This document shows, in pieces, positions 1-5,389 of a stretch of 15,193 bases of DNA (positions are counted from its first letter, which is position 1; each line of letters opens with the position of its first letter). The translations under genes and the position numbers were made by a program. The stretch lies in contig DSAU01000008.1 of NCBI GenBank assembly GCA_011046315.1, forward strand, positions 1 to 15,193. Reading direction: 5' to 3'. The DNA comes from a bacterium. Its GTDB lineage: Bacteria > Zhuqueibacterota > Zhuqueibacteria > Thermofontimicrobiales > Thermofontimicrobiaceae. The notes under the pieces were generated by a model. The model saw only the letters and a program-made list of their open reading frames with translations, had not been told where the DNA came from and did no database searches.

Positions 1-1
1 T

Positions 2-259
2 GCAAGCGGTTTACAATTAATTAAGAAAGAAAATCCAGATTTCATCCTTTTGGATGTGATGATGGAAGAAGTAGACACCGGCGTTAGATTAGCCGATGAA
101 ATTGCAGCACTCAAAGTGCAAACCCCAATTGTTATCCTGTCTTCATTTGCAAATGCTGCCGGACAGATTTTTGACACCAGTGTGGTCCCGGTGAAAGCGT
201 ATCTGCAAAAACCATTAAAAGCAGATGAGTTGTTGGCGCTTGTAAAACAATACACATAA
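2..259 (+). CDS. response regulator, receiver domain (5' truncated)
   Basis: This is the C-terminal part of a CheY-like receiver domain whose reading frame is open from base 2, so the true start lies outside the window. The visible part has the phospho-acceptor aspartate in the strand ILLDVMM (Asp codon at 53-55), the hydrophobic strand PIVILSS with the conserved Ser/Thr switch position, and the conserved lysine in YLQKPLKADEL, followed by the last helix and the stop. No output domain follows the receiver, so it is either a single-domain regulator or has its output domain N-terminal, out of view. The DVMM motif after the strand is common in stand-alone regulators. The partner kinase is not in the window. 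A phosphotransfer role is well supported by the motifs; the pathway is unknown. Confidence 0.85.
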   Translation, partial: ASGLQLIKKENPDFILLDVMMEEVDTGVRLADEIAALKVQTPIVILSSFANAAGQIFDTSVVPVKAYLQKPLKADELLALVKQYT

Positions 260-291
260 CCTTGTTTTTTTAGACACCCTCTTCTGTTAAT

Positions 292-444
292 AAAAAAAAT
301 GGGTTTTGGGTTTCGGAAGTCATGCTTGTAATTCGCTGTTCGGAATGATCCTCGTGTGGCATTATAGTGTGGCTAATTATTATGAATCTGAACTAGAGAC
401 GGAGACGACAATTGTCCGAAGAATCACAAAACCCATTTTATTTT
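292..444. repeat. long inverted repeat (arms about 26-30 nt)
   Basis: Bases 297-308 (AAATGGGTTTTG) are perfectly complementary to 427-438, and the helix continues inward with TTCGGA at 312-317 against TCCGAA at 415-420. An A-run (292-299) and a T-rich run (436-447) flank the arms, so the outer pairing can extend. The interior holds a perfect 10-base palindrome, GACAATTGTC, at 407-416. No ORF is present. It could be a MITE-like element, a structured RNA, or a long-loop terminator-like structure for the regulator upstream. The sequence alone does not decide. Confidence 0.6.
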
Positions 445-600
445 TTTCAAAGGATGCGGCTAAAACGATAAGCCGATGCTGAAATTATAAGAACATTGAA
501 ACATATTTCCTAAACTTGCTCCCGGCCCCTTTTTTAATAACATCCAGAGACGCATCATATCCATATCTAATGAAATTCCCAACTATAGCTGCGCTTGTAC

Positions 601-773
601 AAAATTTCGTAATATCTCAGTCATCGGTGGAGACGCAGACTGATGCCATCGCTTTATTAGTAACAATATTAGAAATAGCTGGCTCTATTTAAAAATTTTA
701 TCATCTCTCAAATAATCAAATCATTAAGCGATGGCATCAGTATTCCACCAGTAACTGAGATCATACAAAATTT
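601..773. repeat. MITE/REP-like inverted repeat, family A
   Basis: The left arm (614-654) and right arm (726-761) are imperfect inverted copies. The inner 15 bases CTGATGCCATCGCTT (640-654) match 726-740 perfectly, and the outer ATCTCAG (614-620) matches 755-761. The left arm carries about five extra bases in the middle. Weaker complementarity (AAATTT-GTA blocks) extends the arms to about 601 and 773. The 71-base interior is AT-rich with no ORF. A related copy lies at 2685-2718. The arrangement fits a small non-autonomous element or a REP-type repeat, here in the leader of the aldolase operon. Confidence 0.75.
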
Positions 774-915
774 CTCATTTTGACCTTGATTATTAAAAAA
801 AATCTGCTAAATTACAACTAACTACAACTTCAATGCATAGTGGTTTGAGTCCAATATTGCTTTTATTAACCCACTTCAGTACATTTTTAACGACAAATTT
901 AAAGGAGTACACAAA
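774..915. other. leader region of the aldolase operon
   Basis: This is AT-rich DNA between the family A repeat and the aldolase gene. It has no ORF of note. A TTGACC hexamer lies at 780-785, but no convincing -10 element follows at normal spacing, so I do not call a promoter. A clear ribosome binding site, AAAGGAG (901-907), sits 8 bases before the ATG at 916. Confidence 0.5.
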
Positions 916-1827
916 ATGGTTTATCAGGAATTTTCTGGTGTTTTTGCACCGATTCCGACACCATTTGTCGTAAAGGATTTAACCATTGATTTTGAACTAA
1001 TTTTACGCCATTTGCAATTTCTAAAAGCCCGCGGCGTTCAGGGTGTCGTGATTTTGGGAACCAACGGTGAGTTTTCGTCGCTATCGTTTGATGAGAAAAA
1101 AAACATTATTTCCTGGGTTTTAAAACATCGCGCTGGTCTTAAAGCGATTGTGCATACCGGATCGTGTTCATTCACTGAAAGTATTGAATTGAGTCAATAT
1201 GCAATTGACAAAGGGGCAGATGCACTGTTGATTTGTCCGCCTTATTATTATAAAAATGTCGAAGAGTATGGTATTATCCGTTATTATTTACAAATTTTCA
1301 ATCAGATCAAACACCCGATCTTTTTATACAACATGCCGAAAAATACAATGATCGAGATTTCCGATATTATGTTGGAGGCATTATTGCCATATTCCAATTT
1401 GATAGGCATCAAGGATTCATCCGGTAGTTGGGACAAAACCCGACATTTTATCGAAAAATATCGGCAATTGCACATTTTTGTCGGGACCGATTTGTTGTTT
1501 AAGCAAGCAATTGAATTTGGCAGCGGTGGCGGAATCACTGCGGTGGCTAATTCCTTCCCGGAATTGGCCGAAAGTTTATTCATGAGCTTAAACACGAATC
1601 AGGATACCGACTATTTAAACGGACAACTGATCGCGTATCGGGAGTTGATAGAAAAATATCCGTTGCAAGCAGCGACCAAATATATTTTGAAATTGCGCGG
1701 ACTGGGAGATAGTGCGGTGCGACCTCCGCTGCCGGAGTTGAGCGAAGCGCAAAAACGAGAACTGGAGCGGGGATTGGAAGATTTGAAATTTAATTTTCAA
1801 GACTTAGATGAAGATAGCATCGGATAA
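916..1827 (+). CDS. DapA/NanA-superfamily class I aldolase (not a typical DHDPS)
   Basis: At 303 residues this is the usual size for the DHDPS/N-acetylneuraminate lyase superfamily, cytoplasmic TIM-barrel enzymes that form a Schiff base with a 2-oxo acid such as pyruvate. Visible marks are the carboxylate-binding loop GTNGE (residues 48-52), the catalytic tyrosine in LYNMP (Tyr138), the Schiff-base lysine in GIKDSSG (Lys166), and the GGGITAVAN segment (204-212). The position of the arginine that binds the aspartate-semialdehyde carboxylate in true DapA (five residues after the tyrosine) is Asn143. The first loop reads GTNGE rather than GTTGE. Both features suit 4-hydroxy-2-oxoglutarate aldolase-like or sugar-acid aldolases better than lysine biosynthesis. 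The start is set by AAAGGAG eight bases upstream. The SDR gene follows directly, suggesting a joint catabolic step. The family is certain; the substrate is unknown. Confidence 0.9.
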   Translation: MVYQEFSGVFAPIPTPFVVKDLTIDFELILRHLQFLKARGVQGVVILGTNGEFSSLSFDEKKNIISWVLKHRAGLKAIVHTGSCSFTESIELSQYAIDKGADALLICPPYYYKNVEEYGIIRYYLQIFNQIKHPIFLYNMPKNTMIEISDIMLEALLPYSNLIGIKDSSGSWDKTRHFIEKYRQLHIFVGTDLLFKQAIEFGSGGGITAVANSFPELAESLFMSLNTNQDTDYLNGQLIAYRELIEKYPLQAATKYILKLRGLGDSAVRPPLPELSEAQKRELERGLEDLKFNFQDLDEDSIG

Positions 1828-1845
1828 ATGCAAAGGGAGCCCAAC

Positions 1846-2622
1846 ATGAAAGAAATGGGAATCGACAACAAAGTGGTAATTATCACCGGCGCCAGTAGCG
1901 GTATCGGGAGAGAAACAGCGCTCGGCTGTGCAAAAGAAGGCGCATCCATGATGTTGGTCGCTCGTGATAAAAACCGGTTGCAGCAACTCGCTCAACAAAT
2001 CAGAAAGACAGCTGGTGTTGCCGACATTTTTCCGGCTGATGTTACTGATGATGCAGCGATGAAAAAAATGGTGTCCCGAACAATTAAGCAGTTTGGTGGA
2101 ATCGATATTTTGGTTAACGCTGCCGGTATTATTGCCAATGGTACCATTGAAAATACGTCGCTGAAAGATTGGGATTATATGATGAACCTTAACCTCCGCG
2201 CTGTGTTTCATTTAATGCAGCTAACGCTGCCTTCACTAATCCGGCGACGGGGCAACATTGTTAATGTTTCAAGTGTGACCGGCCTGCGTGCATTTCCCGG
2301 TGTGCTGGCTTACTGCGTGAGCAAAGCCGGGCTGGATCAATTGACACGCTGTGCAGCTTTGGAACTGGCGCCAAAAGGCGTGCGAATAAATGCAGTTAAT
2401 CCGGGTGTGACCCGCACCGAATTGCATCGGCGCGGCGGTATGGATGAAAATGCTTATCAGGCGTTTTTGGAACACAGTCAAACTACGCATCCAATCGGAA
2501 GAGTCGGCGAAGCTAAAGAGATCGCTGATTTGATCATATTTCTGATTTCACCCCATGCCGGTTGGATTACCGGCGTTACTTACAGTGTTGACGGCGGACG
2601 AGCCCAGACCTGCGCCCGATAA
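1846..2622 (+). CDS. short-chain dehydrogenase/reductase (classical SDR)
   Basis: This 258-residue NAD(P)-dependent oxidoreductase has a Rossmann fold. The cofactor loop TGASSGIG is at 14-21, an acidic residue follows in PADVTD (Asp65), NAAG is at 91-94, the catalytic Asn is Asn114, and the Ser-Tyr-Lys triad is Ser143, Tyr156 and Lys160 (YCVSK). NPGVTRT follows the triad. An arginine after the second strand (VARDK, Arg40) favours NADPH, by family rule. I chose the ATG at 1846 because AAAGGGAG (1832-1839) lies seven bases before it. An in-frame ATG at 1828, touching the aldolase stop, has no site of its own. The short gap shows an operon with the aldolase, so the likely substrate is a sugar, sugar acid or hydroxy/oxo acid feeding or draining the aldolase. 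The exact reaction cannot be read from the sequence. Confidence 0.9.
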   Translation: MKEMGIDNKVVIITGASSGIGRETALGCAKEGASMMLVARDKNRLQQLAQQIRKTAGVADIFPADVTDDAAMKKMVSRTIKQFGGIDILVNAAGIIANGTIENTSLKDWDYMMNLNLRAVFHLMQLTLPSLIRRRGNIVNVSSVTGLRAFPGVLAYCVSKAGLDQLTRCAALELAPKGVRINAVNPGVTRTELHRRGGMDENAYQAFLEHSQTTHPIGRVGEAKEIADLIIFLISPHAGWITGVTYSVDGGRAQTCAR

Positions 2623-2667
2623 ACAGTTCGCTTGTTGGTGGGCATTTCTGTAAGAGAGAAAATTGAA

Positions 2668-2746
2668 GTCTATTTTTGACACGTCACTTACAGGTGGAAT
2701 ACTGATACCATCGCTTGATATGCTGATTATTTGGTATCAAATAGAC
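2668..2746. repeat. nested hairpin containing a family A repeat copy
   Basis: Bases 2685-2718 match the family A arm (reverse complement of about 724-757) over 34 bases with about four differences, including the block GGTGGAATACTGAT. A perfect 8-bp stem pairs 2703-2710 (TGATACCA) with 2732-2739. An outer 8-bp stem pairs 2668-2675 (GTCTATTT) with 2739-2746. On the right the two stem strands are contiguous. On the left they are separated by the family A segment, as if it had been inserted into one arm. The structure lies between the SDR and NTPase genes and may also limit read-through. Confidence 0.6.
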
Positions 2747-2784
2747 CTGAATAGCTACTACGTCATTTTTAAAGATTGGTGTTG

Positions 2785-3318
2785 ATGAAAGAGAAAAATA
2801 TATTTGTAACCGGCACAATCCATATCGGCAAATCTACGGTTATTCATAAAATTTTGAATTGCCTCCAACCATGCAAAATCGGCGGCTTGAGAACTGTTCC
2901 GATTTTTGAATCAGGGGAGCGCACAGGTTTTGCTATCCAACCATTTAACGGCAAGAGTCAAACTTTTGCCCATATCGACTGGCGAACACCGCACAAACTT
3001 TACACCTATTATTATCAACCTCAGGTTTTTGAGACTTTTGCTGTAAGTTTGTTGCAGCAATCGCTTCAGGGGTGTGATCTGATTGTGATCGATGAAATTG
3101 GAAAAATGGAAGCCAATGCGCTTCAATTCTGCGATGCTGTGGTTCAGTGTTTGGATTCCGCCATTCCGGTGCTGGGGGCCTTTCAAAAACGAGCAAATTG
3201 GTTTTGGAATATTATCAATCGACGATCTGACGTCAAGGTTTTTGAGGTCACTAAATCCAACCGCTGTGATGTGAGCGCTGAAATTTCAACCGCTTTGGCA
3301 GCCATTGGCATAAAATGA
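2785..3318 (+). CDS. THEP1-like nucleoside-triphosphatase (NTPase_1 family)
   Basis: This 177-residue P-loop protein resembles the THEP1/NTPase_1 family, whose members hydrolyse nucleoside triphosphates in vitro and whose cellular role is poorly known. The Walker A motif is GTIHIGKST (10-18) right after the first strand (NIFVT). Walker B is LIVIDEIGKME (99-109), with the DEIGKME signature typical of the family. Between them, GGLRTVPIFESGERTGFAI (33-51) corresponds to the family's GGFYT...G.R.GF segment. The Walker A lacks the usual Pro-Gly (PGVGKT) but still fits GxxxxGK[ST]. The ATG at 2785 is preferred over TTG/GTG codons just upstream; no strong ribosome binding site is visible. It is separated from the SDR gene by about 160 bases with a hairpin, so it may be a separate unit. 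Confidence 0.75.
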   Translation: MKEKNIFVTGTIHIGKSTVIHKILNCLQPCKIGGLRTVPIFESGERTGFAIQPFNGKSQTFAHIDWRTPHKLYTYYYQPQVFETFAVSLLQQSLQGCDLIVIDEIGKMEANALQFCDAVVQCLDSAIPVLGAFQKRANWFWNIINRRSDVKVFEVTKSNRCDVSAEISTALAAIGIK

Positions 3319-3380
3319 GCCCGCAGCAGTATGAATATTTTAGTGCCAAAACAGTCCAAACATTGGTGCTCGCTCAATAA
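3315..3380 (+). CDS. possible 21-residue overlapping ORF
   Basis: An ATG overlaps the NTPase stop (ATGA at 3315-3318) and opens a 21-codon frame beginning MSPQQYEYFSAK and ending at a TAA before the terminator. The overlap geometry is typical of translationally coupled genes. The peptide matches no family I recognise. It could be a coupled micropeptide, the remnant N-terminus of a lost downstream gene, or chance. Confidence 0.2.
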   Translation: MSPQQYEYFSAKTVQTLVLAQ

Positions 3381-3407
3381 ATCTGTGAAGTTCTGATTTT
3401 AGAAAAG

Positions 3408-3449
3408 AAAACAGTCGGTGTGAATTACGCGCCGGCTGTTTTGTTTTTT
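3408..3449 (+). terminator. intrinsic terminator after the NTPase gene
   Basis: AAAACAGTCGG (3408-3418) pairs with CCGGCTGTTTT (3432-3442), with one G-T wobble, around a 13-base loop and is followed by GTTTTTT (3443-3449). The stem plus T-run is a classic rho-independent terminator ending the NTPase transcript before the promoter of the XRE gene. Confidence 0.85.
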
Positions 3450-3526
3450 AATATACCCGCATCTGCTTCCCTTAAAAAAATTTTTACCAGAAAATATAAT
3501 TAAAATATACAAAAAGTAAAAAACAC

Positions 3527-3562
3527 TTGACATTAACAAAATAATAATGTATATTATGTACA
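3527..3562 (+). promoter_or_regulatory. sigma-70 type promoter with overlapping dyad
   Basis: TTGACA (3527-3532) and TATATT (3550-3555) are separated by 17 bases, close to the sigma-70 consensus. The imperfect dyad TGTATATTATGTACA (3548-3562; 12 of 15 bases match its own reverse complement) covers the -10 element and likely start site. That is where a repressor such as the XRE protein encoded downstream would block transcription. The predicted start near 3562 leaves a 5' leader of about 175 bases. A second weaker dyad, TGTGT...ACACA, lies at 3576-3597. Confidence 0.65.
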
Positions 3563-3722
3563 GTTTGCAAGACATTGTGTATGATATAGGTGACACAGAA
3601 AATGGGCTTTTATTTTTTTACTTCAAAAAGTTTCACAATACAAAACTATTTCTTTGGATTCTTTATCAGTCGTTCAGACACATAAAAAAAAATTAATTAA
3701 CACATACACCTTAACCTACTTG

Positions 3723-3735
3723 AAAGGAGGTGATC
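3723..3735 (+). promoter_or_regulatory. extended Shine-Dalgarno sequence
   Basis: AAAGGAGGTGATC is a 13-base match to the complement of the conserved 16S rRNA 3' tail, and the ATG starts three bases later. It decides the start of the XRE gene at 3738 over an in-frame TTG at 3654 and predicts very strong ribosome binding. Confidence 0.8.
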
Positions 3736-3737
3736 TC

Positions 3738-3941
3738 ATGCAATTGGGAAATCATCTGCGTCGCTGCCGGTTTGACAGGGATGAAATGACCCAGGAACAG
3801 TTAGCCAACGAAGTCGGCGTGACGCGGCAAACAATTCACTCGATTGAGAAAAAAAAATTTGTACCATCCACTTTGTTGGCTTTAAAAATTGCCCGAATAT
3901 TTAACAAACGGGTTGAGGAAATTTTCTATATCATTGATTGA
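3738..3941 (+). CDS. small XRE/Cro-CI family transcriptional regulator
   Basis: A 67-residue DNA-binding protein made almost only of the HTH domain. The helix-turn-helix core TQEQLANEVGVTRQTIHSIE spans 18-37, followed by the typical FVPSTLLALKIARIFNKRVEEIF (41-63). Such proteins without a ligand domain usually act as dimeric repressors. The start is fixed by the extended Shine-Dalgarno sequence; the frame stays open upstream to a TTG at 3654, but that codon lacks a site. The dyad over its own promoter suggests autoregulation (inference). The next gene, 178 bases on, encodes a multi-spanning membrane protein. Small XRE genes paired with membrane-protein genes are known in other bacteria, such as yozG/yoaS of Bacillus, and in archaea. 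The DNA-binding role is well supported; the target and signal are not. Confidence 0.9.
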   Translation: MQLGNHLRRCRFDRDEMTQEQLANEVGVTRQTIHSIEKKKFVPSTLLALKIARIFNKRVEEIFYIID

Positions 3942-3978
3942 TAGGCATCTGCAAAATAAATAATTTTCATGTTTTGCT

Positions 3979-4055
3979 GTCATGCCTGCGGATGCAGGTA
4001 TCGCCTAAATTCATTATTATTAAAATTAACGATACTCTTGCGTTCGCAGCAGTGA
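3979..4055. repeat. REP-like inverted repeat with hairpin arms
   Basis: The arm at 3979-4003 (GTCATGCCTGCGGATGCAGG, then TATCG) is an imperfect inverted copy of 4030-4055, which reads GTCACTGCTGCGAACGCAAG then AGTATCG on the other strand. Each arm can fold by itself: CCTGC-ggat-GCAGG on the left, TGCG-tt-CGCA on the right. The interior is AT-rich. This two-hairpin layout is that of REP/BIME-type elements. It lies between the XRE and membrane-protein genes and could modulate expression between them. Confidence 0.65.
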
Positions 4056-4119
4056 CCAAGATTGATTAATAATTATCCCATTATGCAGAACTCTAATTGA
4101 TTAAAATTAAGGAGGCAGT

Positions 4120-4611
4120 ATGAACGAGTCAATCATTAAAATTGTTTTGATTCTTTTAATTGTTTTAGCAGCTTTCGGTTTTGTTGTTATCCCGAGGACA
4201 AAACTCTCCGCGAAATTCAAAATGGGTGCGCCGATGTTCATTTTTACCAATATAATCGGCATCATCATAGGTGCGATTGGATTGATCGTGTTGTTTCTGA
4301 TACCTGACGATTTCATCAATTTGCATCTCTGGGAATTGATTGCCATGCCATACGCGCTGGTCTGGATATATTGGCTTATGATTATGCGGATTAGAAAATC
4401 GACAAATATTGTCGATGAAAAACAAGAACACAACATGACAAAAGCGGCTGCCCTGACGCTGCCCGCATCAATTTTTGTGTTTGCTGTGATATTTAAGCTT
4501 TCAAATAATAGCATAGTTTATCTGAGCAATGGGTTGTGGTTTCCATTTTATTTATTTATCTCGATCGTGTTTTTTTCGGTTTTTACATTGTGGTTGTTCA
4601 AAGTTGAATAA
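4120..4611 (+). CDS. multi-spanning membrane protein paired with XRE regulator
   Basis: A 163-residue integral inner-membrane protein of unknown function. Hydrophobic segments are at about 5-24, 39-62, 70-89, 110-127 and 138-160, so four to five membrane spans. A charged cytoplasmic-type loop with VDEKQEHNMTKAAALT (98-113) sits between the third and fourth spans. This DE...KAA..T loop resembles small archaeal and bacterial membrane families (DUF2178-like) often encoded beside XRE regulators, but the resemblance is from memory and not decisive. The start is supported by AAGGAGG (4109-4115) five bases upstream. The gene probably shares the XRE transcript, with a REP-like repeat between, and ends before a strong bidirectional terminator. 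It may sense or respond to envelope stress; that is inference. Confidence 0.8.
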   Translation: MNESIIKIVLILLIVLAAFGFVVIPRTKLSAKFKMGAPMFIFTNIIGIIIGAIGLIVLFLIPDDFINLHLWELIAMPYALVWIYWLMIMRIRKSTNIVDEKQEHNMTKAAALTLPASIFVFAVIFKLSNNSIVYLSNGLWFPFYLFISIVFFSVFTLWLFKVE

Positions 4612-4718
4612 ATTCACCGAATCCTTGCCTTCAGAAAAATTGGTTTATTGCGTGTCAAAAAAATGAGTGTTTTGCTGGATGGAGTTAGGGGGACAGAAAG
4701 CAACTATTCATTTCAAAA

Positions 4719-4754
4719 TAAAAAAAGCGGAGTTTTTGAAACTCCGCTTTTTTT
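4719..4754. terminator. bidirectional intrinsic terminator
   Basis: AAAAAAGCGGAGTTT (4721-4735) is perfectly complementary to AAACTCCGCTTTTTT (4739-4753) around a 3-base loop, with an A-run before and a T-run after. It lies between two convergent genes, the membrane protein (plus) and the small unknown protein (minus), and serves both strands. Confidence 0.95.
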
Positions 4755-4781
4755 CATGAGATCACTGCTACCGGAAAAAAA

Positions 4782-5057
4782 CTAACTATTTTTTTTGATA
4801 AGCTTTCCGATTGATCGAAAACTGGGCAAACTGAATCGTCGGTGTTTAAGCGGGTACGGGAATTCATTGAAAATTTTAGCGATCTCAAGCGGTGAAAACG
4901 CCTGCCTGATTTCTCTTTCAGTCAACTGATCCAATAGTTGAATCTGAATTGTGTTGGTGGTTTGTGATTCACGCAAAAGAATAATGCGGGAATCGCTGAG
5001 TGTCTGTGTCAATTGCTTAAGATTGACATTCTCTTTGAACTTAATGAATTTTTCCAT
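4782..5057 (-). CDS. small hypothetical protein
   Basis: A 91-residue soluble protein that I do not recognise. It has no signal peptide, membrane span or cysteine. The predicted pattern is a helix around 12-21, a strand at RIILLRE (24-30), a strand at IQIQLLD (37-43), a helix at 45-65, and a basic tail with KHRR and KLIKK (71-89). The sequence is not repetitive, and the frame ends 28 bases from a strong terminator, which supports a real gene. The ribosome binding site is weak (AGGGA about ten bases upstream). A CRP/FNR-like dyad lies about 110 bases upstream. The basic tail could bind nucleic acid, but that is speculation. Confidence 0.55.
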   Translation of the reverse strand: MEKFIKFKENVNLKQLTQTLSDSRIILLRESQTTNTIQIQLLDQLTEREIRQAFSPLEIAKIFNEFPYPLKHRRFSLPSFRSIGKLIKKNS

Positions 5058-5086
5058 GATGGGATTCCCTGGCTGTTTTTATTGCT

Positions 5087-5115
5087 ATTTAAAAGATAGC
5101 ATTCTTGCATGACAA
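5087..5115 (-). promoter_or_regulatory. weak candidate promoter of the small minus gene
   Basis: On the minus strand TTGTCA (5115-5110) is followed after 17 bases by TTAAAT (5092-5087). The -10 element is poor, and the region overlaps a short dyad GCTAT...ATAGC (5084-5100). It is consistent with a promoter needing an activator, such as one bound at 5167-5180. Confidence 0.3.
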
Positions 5116-5166
5116 TGTTGCTAAGTTTACGTTATCGAAATATTACAAATTTTAAGAAATTTATTA

Positions 5167-5180
5167 GTGACGCGCATCAC
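5167..5180. promoter_or_regulatory. CRP/FNR-family-like binding dyad
   Basis: GTGA-N6-TCAC forms a perfect dyad (GTGACGCGCATCAC), the core of CRP-type sites (TGTGA-N6-TCACA), with the outermost bases off consensus. Its centre is about 93 bases upstream of the start site implied by the weak minus promoter. No regulator gene of this family is in the window. Confidence 0.35.
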
Positions 5181-5267
5181 GAAATTAACAAAAAAATTAT
5201 CATTAAAAATTTCAGCACCATCATGTATTTTCTTCAGAGATCCCCCCAGCGCGGCGAAGCCTAAAAA

Positions 5268-5349
5268 TTAAACACCGAAAAACACCGAGCCTCACTGAAA
5301 AACCTATTTGAAAACAAAAAATATTTCGGTGGATTTCGGTGTTTATTTA
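5268..5349. repeat. inverted repeat downstream of the minus operon
   Basis: The left arm (5268-5288) and right arm (5325-5348) are inverted copies built from the unit ACACCGAAA: TAAACACCGAAAAACACCGA against TAAACACCGAAATCCACCGA. Read on the minus strand, the second arm is followed by TTTAATTTTT, so the structure could end the minus operon. The tandem ACACCGAA pattern looks like a dispersed intergenic repeat. The remainder of 5181-5389 holds no gene. Confidence 0.6.
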
Positions 5350-5389
5350 AAACTTCTTTTGAAAAAAACCGAAGACCTAACTGATAATA

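Noticed and set aside
780..813. Sigma-70 promoter for the aldolase operon (TTGACC)
   Set aside because: No acceptable -10 element occurs 16-18 bases downstream; the nearest TAAATT is 22 bases away.
260..915. CRISPR array or retron-like RNA in the gene-free region
   Set aside because: There are inverted repeats but no regularly spaced direct repeats with unique spacers, and no reverse transcriptase or cas gene is near.
1804..2211. Long minus-strand open frame opposite the SDR gene
   Set aside because: It is the antisense shadow of a gene with intact SDR motifs, lacks a ribosome binding site and resembles no family.
3654..3737. N-terminal extension of the XRE regulator from a TTG start
   Set aside because: The added residues are low in family likeness and the 13-base Shine-Dalgarno sequence sits just before the internal ATG at 3738.
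3979..4055. tRNA-like cloverleaf
   Set aside because: The two hairpins are arms of one inverted repeat, with no acceptor stem, anticodon loop or T-loop consensus.
4107..4514. Minus-strand open frame opposite the membrane protein gene
   Set aside because: The plus frame has a strong ribosome binding site and coherent membrane spans; the minus frame is explained as its shadow.
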